This document shows, piece after piece, positions 5,902-10,943 of a stretch of 10,943 nucleotides of DNA. How positions within the stretch are numbered: position 1 is the first letter of the stretch; each line of letters opens with the position of its first letter. The notes below the pieces were generated by a model. That model saw nothing but the letters and a program-made list of their open reading frames with translations, was not told where the DNA came from and made no database searches. This stretch comes from Spirochaetota bacterium (GTDB lineage Bacteria; Spirochaetota; Spirochaetia; Sphaerochaetales; Sphaerochaetaceae). The translations under genes and the position numbers were made by a program. The stretch is taken from positions 1-10,943 of the forward strand of contig JAEXDQ010000035.1 in assembly GCA_023401595.1 (NCBI GenBank), in the 5' to 3' direction.

Positions 5902-7131
5902 TCAAGTCTGGGGTGAGGCTTCCGCGGCCTGTAGGATGATCTGTCGGGCGAACAGCTCGCTGATGCACAGTCGCGCCGCTCCGATGGCCGCGCTGCTGGT
6001 GGGCAGTTGAGAGAACTCGACCGAAAAATTGTGACCTATCCAGGGGTAGGCCTTTTTTTGTATCATGTTCCTGATGTAGTATAGATAGTTCGGGCCAAGC
6101 TGGGTAAGCTGGCCGGCTATCACTATCTGCGCCGGATCAAGGAACATCGTGAGCATTCCGATGATTTCCCCGATGGATTCCCCCGCATGCTGGATGATTC
6201 CCAACGCGATCCTGTCTCCTTGATCGGCGGCGGTCTTGATATCGCATATCTGAAGGCCGCCATTCTCCTGCCGGTAAAGCTCATGGAGCTTTGAATCCGG
6301 TACCGAAAGAGCCCTGTCCGTCGCTTTGCGCAGTATCGCGGGTGCGGAAGCGATTGCTTCTATGCATCCGGTCTTGCCACATTCGCAGGGCTCCGTGGCG
6401 TTGGATATCTGTATGTGCCCGATATTGCCGCCCCCGCCGTTCTCGCCCCGGTATATCTTGTTGTCGATGACAAGCCCCGAACCGATGCCCGTTCCGACCT
6501 TGATGCACAACAGCACATGCTGCTGCTTGTTCGCCCGCTGCTGGTATTCCTCCAACGCCATCGTATTGACTTCGTTGTCAATGAAGGCTGGACAGCCGTA
6601 TTTCACCTGGAAATAGCTTTTCAGGTCGAACATATGCCAGCCCGGCATGAACGCTGGATAGTTCGCATATCCTTCCTCGTATTTTACCGGAGAAGGGATC
6701 GCCATCCCGATTCCGAGGATTTTTTTTGCGTCGGTACAGTATTTGTCCTGGAAATACCCGATATGTTCATCGATTTCCTTGAGAATCGCCTCTGGACCCC
6801 GGATCAGATCCACCGGATAGCGGATGATCTCGATCATCTCACAGAGAATATTGAACATGCCGATCCTGCAACTGGTGCCTCCGATCGCGATCCCGACGAT
6901 GTATCCGAGGTCCGCGTTCAGCTTGTATTCAATGTTCTTCTTCTTGTTCAACGTCTTCGTATTGTCCGTGACGATGAGTCGGTTCTGTATCAATTGCTCG
7001 CACGCTATCGAAATCATCGGACGGGAATAGCCGGATAGCTCGAACATCCTCGTCTGTGAAATCGAACCATTGTCATTGATTAGCTTGAGAATGGTATTGA
7101 CCGCGGTATCGGAAGTATTGGAAACGGGCAC
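5902..7131 (-). CDS. ROK-family transcriptional repressor
   Basis: This 409-residue protein combines an N-terminal winged helix-turn-helix (about 11-60, with GSISQTRMFELSGYSRPMIS as the core) and a C-terminal ROK sugar-kinase-like domain (about 75-400), the NagC/Mlc/XylR architecture. The zinc site is intact: H239 (GGGGNIGH) with C249, C251 and C256 in the CECGKTGCIEA motif. The phosphate loop reads IAIGGT (81-86) where kinases have an Asp, and the catalytic Asp of kinases is replaced in DNEVN (185-189), so it is probably a sugar sensor without kinase activity. The start is GTG, supported by AAAAGGAG six bases upstream (7138-7145). It converges on the sugar cluster and likely represses it until the sugar or a phosphorylated product binds. 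A 13-bp palindrome over its own -10 box suggests autoregulation. Confidence 0.9.
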   Translation of the reverse strand: MPVSNTSDTAVNTILKLINDNGSISQTRMFELSGYSRPMISIACEQLIQNRLIVTDNTKTLNKKKNIEYKLNADLGYIVGIAIGGTSCRIGMFNILCEMIEIIRYPVDLIRGPEAILKEIDEHIGYFQDKYCTDAKKILGIGMAIPSPVKYEEGYANYPAFMPGWHMFDLKSYFQVKYGCPAFIDNEVNTMALEEYQQRANKQQHVLLCIKVGTGIGSGLVIDNKIYRGENGGGGNIGHIQISNATEPCECGKTGCIEAIASAPAILRKATDRALSVPDSKLHELYRQENGGLQICDIKTAADQGDRIALGIIQHAGESIGEIIGMLTMFLDPAQIVIAGQLTQLGPNYLYYIRNMIQKKAYPWIGHNFSVEFSQLPTSSAAIGAARLCISELFARQIILQAAEASPQT

Positions 7132-7151
7132 AATCAGCTCCTTTTCTTTTA

Positions 7152-7164
7152 ATAATTAAATTAT
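7152..7164. promoter_or_regulatory. Candidate operator: 13-bp perfect palindrome in the repressor promoter
   Basis: ATAATT-A-AATTAT is a perfect odd-centred palindrome overlapping the -10 hexamer of the repressor gene. It resembles the palindrome at 346-358, both fitting ATWATTWAATWAT. Binding here would block RNA polymerase, which fits autoregulation by the ROK protein. Low sequence complexity is the main reason for doubt. Confidence 0.4.
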
Positions 7165-7165
7165 A
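7160..7165 (-). promoter_or_regulatory. -10 box of the ROK repressor gene
   Basis: Read on the minus strand this is a perfect TATAAT about 30 bases before the GTG start, with the ribosome binding site at 7138-7145 between them. No recognisable -35 hexamer lies 16-18 bases upstream; that position is a run of T residues (minus strand), so the promoter may be weak or depend on the A/T tract. Confidence 0.45.
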
Positions 7166-7218
7166 ACCCATGGTGTTTTAAAAAAAAAGGCTTCAGTACC
7201 GCTTTCTTTTTGTATTGC

Positions 7219-7247
7219 TTGTACATCATCCCATCGTTGGGTATTGT
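7219..7247 (+). promoter_or_regulatory. Possible promoter of the carboxypeptidase operon
   Basis: TTGTAC (7219-7224), a 17-base spacer and TATTGT (7242-7247) fit a housekeeping promoter with eight or nine consensus bases. It lies in the 257-base divergent region and would give an untranslated leader of about 135 bases before the ATG at 7389. The rest of that leader shows no riboswitch or strong hairpin that I recognise. Confidence 0.4.
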
Positions 7248-7388
7248 GTAGATGAAGACGAAATGGATGATGAATTTCATCAGAGACGGCGATTCCCCGC
7301 GTATGCCCCGCAGGTTGGGGGCGGACGCCGCCAAGACAGCGTTCGGCCGTGGTTTACCGTTATGGACCGGATGGAAGAGAGGTTTTGA

Positions 7389-8981
7389 ATGACGACACAA
7401 GAAGCGATGCGACGACTGGAGGCTCTTGACCGGGAACTGGTGTTGCTGGAGCATATAGCCGCGACCTTGAGCTGGGACCAGCAGACGGTCATTTCCGAGA
7501 AGGGGCATGATGAACGCGCCCAGCAGATGGCTTGGATACAGGGACGGCATCATGAACTTGCGACAAGCGACGCCATGGGGGAGATACTTGCGAGACTCGG
7601 CGCCGACGGTCGGAATCCTGAAGGCGACGCCGGCTTGGACGAGACGGCCGGTACGGAGGAGACGATACAACGCAACAGGGCGTTGGTCCGTATCCGGCAG
7701 GAGGCGTGGGACAAGGGACGCAAGCTGCCGGCCTCCCTTGTGGAGAAACTCGCCGAAACCACCGGCTTGGCCCATGGCGCTTGGGTCAAGGCCCGCCAGG
7801 AAAGCGACTGGAACATCTTCAGACCGGTGCTGGGCGACATTATCTCCCTCGTGAAGGAGAAAGCGGTCTGTTACGGCGGAAAGCCGGAAACGGACGTGGA
7901 CGCCGCGAAAGGGGAGAAAAGCCTGTACGATGTCCTGCTGGATGAATACGAACCGGGCATGGACACCGCCACCGTCGCTTCGTTGTTCAGGACGATGAAG
8001 CATGACCTGCGGCATCTGCTGTCGGAGATCACCCGCAGCGCTCAACCGGACGATTCCTTCCTCTATGAATCCTATCCGGTGGATCTGCAGGACAAGCTCG
8101 GCAAGGAAGTCCTGCATGACATGGGGTTTGATTTCAGTCGGGGAGTGACGGGACTTGCCGCCCATCCGTTCACTTCGACGATCGGGTGCGACGACATACG
8201 TATCACCACCCGCTATACGGAACCCTCCGTGGCGAGCCCCTTGTTCTCTACCATCCACGAAGGCGGCCACGCCCTGTATGAGCTGGGGGCGTCGAATCCG
8301 TTGACCCGCGGTACGAGTGTGGCCAACGGCGCGTCGATGGCGTTCCATGAGAGCCAGTCCCGGTTGTGGGAGAACATCATCGGCCATAGCCCCGCATTCT
8401 GGGAGCATTACTATCCACGGTTCAAGCAGCTGTTCCCCCGCCAGACATCGGGGGTCGGCCTCCGGACCTTCATCAGGGGCATCAATAAAGTCGTTCCGTC
8501 GATGATCCGCGTCAATGCCGATGAAGTGACCTACGGCCTGCACATCATCCTCCGTTTCGAATTGGAGCAGGCCTTGATCGGGGGATCCGTATCCCTGGAT
8601 GAGCTGCCTGAACTATGGGACGAACAGATGGTCGAGCTGTTGGGTATCCGACCGCAGACCGCCGCCGACGGGGTGTTGCAGGACGTCCATTGGGCCGGCG
8701 GAGATTTCGGCTATTTCCCGACATACGCGTTGGGGAACCTGTATGGGGCGCAGATATGGGAAACCCTGTGTCAGGCGCTCGGCGGCTCCGACGCGGTGGA
8801 TGGGTTGCTTCGGCAAGGAGAGCTTCGGCCGATAGGCGCATGGCTGAATGAGAACATCTATAGATATGGGATGCTGTACCGGCCGGCCGACTTGTTGGCA
8901 CGGGTGACCGGGCGTCCCCTTGACGCTGGTTGTTTCACGAGATACCTTGGTGATAAGTATCGTAATCTCTATGGCTTCTGA
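7389..8981 (+). CDS. Metallocarboxypeptidase Taq (peptidase family M32)
   Basis: This 530-residue protein should remove C-terminal amino acids from peptides in the cytosol, as M32 enzymes from Thermus and Pyrococcus do. There is no signal peptide. The zinc motif HEXXH is present as HEGGH (290-294), preceded by TIHEGG context typical of M32. The HESQSRLWEN segment (starting H320) supplies the third zinc ligand, a Glu, at the expected distance. A DEVTYGLHIILRFELE segment near 377-392 is another M32 hallmark. The protein is slightly longer than the usual ~500 residues. The ATG at 7389 has GAGAGG about seven bases upstream. It is the first gene of a probable three-gene operon with pgsA and a HAD phosphatase; the functional link to lipid synthesis is unclear, and the grouping may reflect shared housekeeping expression. 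Confidence 0.93.
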   Translation: MTTQEAMRRLEALDRELVLLEHIAATLSWDQQTVISEKGHDERAQQMAWIQGRHHELATSDAMGEILARLGADGRNPEGDAGLDETAGTEETIQRNRALVRIRQEAWDKGRKLPASLVEKLAETTGLAHGAWVKARQESDWNIFRPVLGDIISLVKEKAVCYGGKPETDVDAAKGEKSLYDVLLDEYEPGMDTATVASLFRTMKHDLRHLLSEITRSAQPDDSFLYESYPVDLQDKLGKEVLHDMGFDFSRGVTGLAAHPFTSTIGCDDIRITTRYTEPSVASPLFSTIHEGGHALYELGASNPLTRGTSVANGASMAFHESQSRLWENIIGHSPAFWEHYYPRFKQLFPRQTSGVGLRTFIRGINKVVPSMIRVNADEVTYGLHIILRFELEQALIGGSVSLDELPELWDEQMVELLGIRPQTAADGVLQDVHWAGGDFGYFPTYALGNLYGAQIWETLCQALGGSDAVDGLLRQGELRPIGAWLNENIYRYGMLYRPADLLARVTGRPLDAGCFTRYLGDKYRNLYGF

Positions 8982-8994
8982 TTGAGAGGTAAGC

Positions 8995-9594
8995 ATGAAT
9001 CTTCCGAACAAACTGACGGTCGCGAGACTTGTCATGGCCCCTATATTCTTCATAGTGTTCAACCTGCCCGTGTGGGTGGGCAATGAACTTCTCGCAACGA
9101 TCAGTACCGTCCTTGTCCTTATCCTCTATGTCCTGATGGAGCTGACGGACCTGCTCGATGGGAAGATCGCCAGGAAATACCATCTGGTCACGGATCTGGG
9201 CAAGGTGATGGATCCCTTCGCCGACACCCTGAGCCATCTTACCTATTTCGTCTGTCTGATGAGCGTGGCGGTCATGCCTTCATGGGCGTTCATCATCATC
9301 ATGTGGAGGGAATTTTCAATCAGCTTCCTTCGTATGCTGATGATGGGCAAGGGCAAGGCCGTGGCGGCGAACATCTGGGGCAAGAGCAAGACCGTTCTCT
9401 ATGCGGTGACTAGCGTTCTCGGCATGATCTATTATGCCTTGTTGCGCTTCATGGCCGGCGCTTCGTTCCTGCCTGCGTTCCATGTCGTCCTCACGGTGTT
9501 GTTCGCATTGGCCGCTGTAGCCTCCGTAGCGTCGTTCCTTACCTATGTAAAAGCGATTCTCCGTGACGGCAGCCTGTCGAGCATGACCAGGTAA
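8995..9594 (+). CDS. pgsA: CDP-alcohol phosphatidyltransferase, PgsA type
   Basis: This 199-residue integral membrane protein probably makes phosphatidylglycerophosphate from CDP-diacylglycerol and glycerol-3-phosphate, the committed step to phosphatidylglycerol. The CDP-alcohol phosphotransferase motif is complete: D52-x2-D55-G56-x2-A59-R60-x8-G69-x3-D73-x3-D77. The N-terminal LPNKLTVARL (3-12) is typical of PgsA proteins. Hydrophobic segments lie near 12-26, 32-50, 79-105, 128-150 and 155-185. Length is normal for PgsA. The ATG lies 13 bases after the carboxypeptidase stop, with GAGAGG upstream. The motif alone does not separate PgsA from other members of the superfamily, such as phosphatidylinositol or cardiolipin synthases, but the N-terminus and the small size favour PgsA. 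Confidence 0.85.
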   Translation: MNLPNKLTVARLVMAPIFFIVFNLPVWVGNELLATISTVLVLILYVLMELTDLLDGKIARKYHLVTDLGKVMDPFADTLSHLTYFVCLMSVAVMPSWAFIIIMWREFSISFLRMLMMGKGKAVAANIWGKSKTVLYAVTSVLGMIYYALLRFMAGASFLPAFHVVLTVLFALAAVASVASFLTYVKAILRDGSLSSMTR

Positions 9595-9602
9595 GGCGTT
9601 TC

Positions 9603-10448
9603 TTGAATATGGATTATCTGGCTCACCCGGGATATCTGAAACCCGTTTCGGAATTGAGCGCCGCCGATGCGAACCGCGTCCGGTGGTTGCTGACCGATGT
9701 CGACGACACCATCACCACGAAGGGAAAGCTTCATCCCGTCGCCCTTGACGCGCTTTGGCGATTACATGACGCGGGGATCAAGGTCGTCTGTGTCACCGGC
9801 GGTTCCGCAGGCTGGGGCGATGTCTACCTTCGGCAATGGCCGGTCGAGGCCGTCGTCGCGGAAAGCGGCGCGGTTTCCCTGTACCGGGATACGGCCCCCG
9901 GCCCGTCCTGCGGACAGATCCGCCATTTCATCCATCCGTCGATCGACACTTCTTCCTATGCGGCGAAGGCTGACCGCCTGATTTCCCGCGTGCTGTCCGA
10001 GGTGCCGGGGGCCAAGCTTTCCAGCGACCATTTCGCCCGTATCTACGACATCGCCTTCGACTATGGAAGCGAGCCTCCGTATCTCGGCCCTCTGGAAATT
10101 GAACATATCCTTTCCATCTGCCGTGAAGAAGGCGCCAGCACCGCCGTCAGCTCCATCCATGTGAACTGTTGGTTCGGCGGACATGACAAAAGGGAGGGCG
10201 CTCTCTGTTTCATGGAACGAATCATGGGGGTCGCACGCGACAAACTGCCTTTGTGCTGTGGATACAGCGGCGATGCGCCGAACGATCAGCCGATGTTTTC
10301 GTTGGTTCCGATCAGTTTCGGCGTCGCGAATGTATTGGACAAAGCGGACGGCATGGAGTTCCTGCCCCGATATGTGGCGTCGCGTAATTATGGCGAAGGG
10401 TTCGCGGAAATCGCCTCAATACTGCTTGAACGGTGGTTTTCTGAGTAG
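9603..10448 (+). CDS. HAD-superfamily phosphatase (Cof/MPGP-like, type with C2 cap)
   Basis: This 281-residue soluble protein has all four HAD motifs: motif I D32-V-D34-D-T (nucleophile D32, acid/base D34), motif II with T65 in CVTGG, motif III lysine K196 in GGHDKREG, and motif IV GYSGDAPND (220-228) with D224 and D228 for magnesium. The insert between motifs II and III (about 95-190) is the size of a C2 cap, as in Cof-type and mannosyl-3-phosphoglycerate phosphatases. The substrate is unknown. It starts eight bases after pgsA; TTG at 9603 is favoured because TAAGG (9592-9596) is six bases away, whereas the ATG at 9609 is twelve away. Its place after pgsA allows, but does not show, a role on phosphatidylglycerophosphate or another lipid precursor. 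Confidence 0.85.
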   Translation: MNMDYLAHPGYLKPVSELSAADANRVRWLLTDVDDTITTKGKLHPVALDALWRLHDAGIKVVCVTGGSAGWGDVYLRQWPVEAVVAESGAVSLYRDTAPGPSCGQIRHFIHPSIDTSSYAAKADRLISRVLSEVPGAKLSSDHFARIYDIAFDYGSEPPYLGPLEIEHILSICREEGASTAVSSIHVNCWFGGHDKREGALCFMERIMGVARDKLPLCCGYSGDAPNDQPMFSLVPISFGVANVLDKADGMEFLPRYVASRNYGEGFAEIASILLERWFSE

Positions 10449-10558
10449 TTTCGCCCCAATTCATCGAAAATTGAAAGATTTTGTAGAAATTGTGAAAAGG
10501 TACTAGACGCAATGATGTTTGTCGGCTATTATCCAACTCGCTTTGAACGATGACTGAT

Positions 10559-10597
10559 GGCCGACTGCGGTTGGCCGGCCGCTGAAGAAATGGCGGC
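10559..10597 (+). terminator. Two adjacent hairpins after the HAD gene
   Basis: GGCCGAC-TGCG-GTTGGCC (10559-10576) forms a 7-bp stem with one G-U pair. GCCGC (10578-10582) pairs with GCGGC (10593-10597). They lie about 110 bases after the HAD stop codon and just before the strong promoter at 10631. No T-tract follows, so they are weak candidates for the operon's terminator; they may also insulate the next transcription unit. Confidence 0.3.
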
Positions 10598-10630
10598 TGA
10601 CGAAATTCAAAAAATAGTGGAAGTTTTCAC

Positions 10631-10659
10631 TTGACACTATCTCGAAAATTTTGTTATGT
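10631..10659 (+). promoter_or_regulatory. Strong promoter reading toward the window end
   Basis: TTGACA (10631-10636), a 17-base spacer and TTATGT (10654-10659) form a strong housekeeping promoter; TATGTT one base later is an alternative -10 box. An A-rich stretch (ATTCAAAAAATAG) lies just upstream, as expected of an UP element. Transcription would start near 10666, right before a long stem-loop. No open frame or ribosome binding site follows, so the product is probably a stable RNA. Confidence 0.7.
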
Positions 10660-10660
10660 T

Positions 10661-10943
10661 AGTCGGGCACGCTGAGTGAAACCGTCGAGGTTTTCGTGAA
10701 GCGTGGGTTTGAAAAGTTTGGTTTTTTGACAGAGATATGAGAGAAGAGAAGGGAATAAATTCGTGAGAATGATTGCCAGCAATGGTCGTTGATTCAAGCG
10801 ATGAAGACGAAAGTCTTCAGGGAAGCACAAGGGCTTCCCGGTCAATTCTGATACGGACAAACGAGGCAGAAATGGAAATTGAAGCCGCGTTCGGAAGTGC
10901 CGTCCCGGAAGGGGCGGACGGGCGACCGGGGTTGTACTTGAGT
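10661..10943 (+). ncRNA. Structured leader, probably of a ribosomal RNA operon (partial)
   Basis: The predicted transcript begins with a long stem-loop (10668-10705: CACGCT/AGCGTG outer stem, GAAACC/GGTTTTC inner stem), followed by a boxA-like element, then three compact hairpins: TGAAGAC-GAAA-GTCTTCA (10802-10819), GGGAAGC-ACAAGG-GCTTCCC (10820-10839) and CCGTCCC-GGAA-GGGGCGG (10900-10917). Two have GNRA tetraloops. A boxB-like hairpin followed by boxA downstream of a strong promoter is the known layout of rRNA antitermination leaders. The window ends in CTTGAGT, which could run into the start of a 16S gene, but seven bases prove nothing. Other structured RNAs are possible; it does not match RNase P RNA, tmRNA or 23S starts as I remember them. 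Confidence 0.45.
10721..10731 (+). promoter_or_regulatory. boxA-like antitermination element
   Basis: GTTTTTTGACA resembles the rRNA boxA core, written CTCTTTAACA in E. coli and TTCTTTGACA in other phyla. It lies 15 bases after the boxB-like stem-loop ending at 10705. Read as a promoter, its TTGACA has no -10 box at a workable distance, which favours an RNA-level role. Confidence 0.4.

Larger units (their letters stand above)
10449..10943. other. Non-coding region containing a strong promoter and structured RNA
   Basis: No coding sequence is supported in these 495 bases. After the HAD stop there is an AT-rich stretch, two hairpins (10559-10597), an A/T-rich segment (about 10599-10630) that could serve as an UP element, a near-consensus promoter (10631-10659), and then a segment of predicted RNA structure running to the window end. 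The layout resembles the upstream part of a ribosomal RNA operon. Confidence 0.6.

Noticed and set aside
10726..10757. Second promoter at TTGACA (10726-10731)
   Set aside because: No -10 box lies 16-18 bases downstream; the motif fits a boxA-like RNA element better.
10654..10860. 68-codon minus-strand frame near the 3' end
   Set aside because: It lies across the predicted hairpins, has no ribosome binding site and no recognisable homology.
10754..10943. Group II intron 5' end (GTGAG near 10763, GNRA hairpins)
   Set aside because: The usual GTGYG start is not matched and no intron-encoded protein or domain V/VI is visible before the window ends.

Overview
The window looks like chromosomal DNA from a spirochaete, most likely Sphaerochaeta or a relative. 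The main clue is the solute-binding protein, whose signal peptide runs straight into an Ala-Gly-Gln-Lys-Glu stretch; I recall this mature N-terminus as very common in Sphaerochaeta binding proteins. This is an inference and no marker gene is fully present. Coding DNA is moderately GC-rich, while the promoter regions are clearly AT-rich. I see no phage, transposon, tRNA or CRISPR sequence.

Positions 1-5636 hold a plus-strand carbohydrate uptake and catabolism cluster. A strong sigma-70-type promoter at 372-400 precedes a periplasmic sugar-binding protein, two MalF/MalG-type permeases, a TIM-barrel sugar isomerase/epimerase and a Gfo/Idh/MocA-family NAD(P) oxidoreductase. A large stem-loop lies between the binding protein and the first permease. 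No ATP-binding subunit is encoded here, so the importer probably borrows a shared ATPase. The cluster ends in a perfect 10-bp stem-loop. A converging minus-strand gene (5902-7131) encodes a ROK-family repressor, the likely regulator. Near-identical 13-bp AT-rich palindromes lie upstream of the transport promoter and over the repressor's own -10 box, and may be its operators. Between the converging genes is an array of about twelve 11-bp repeats.

Positions 7132-10448 hold a plus-strand housekeeping-type operon transcribed away from the repressor: a cytosolic M32 (Taq-type) metallocarboxypeptidase, a CDP-alcohol phosphatidyltransferase (PgsA type) and a HAD phosphatase. They are separated by 13 and 8 bases. 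The HAD protein could act on a lipid or sugar phosphate; a role as phosphatidylglycerophosphate phosphatase is only a guess from its position.

Positions 10449-10943 contain no protein gene. A very good promoter (TTGACA, 17 bases, TTATGT) reads into a segment with a long stem-loop, a boxA-like TTTTTTGACA element and three compact hairpins, two with GNRA tetraloops. This layout fits the leader of a ribosomal RNA operon whose 16S gene would begin at or just beyond the window end, but another structured RNA cannot be excluded.
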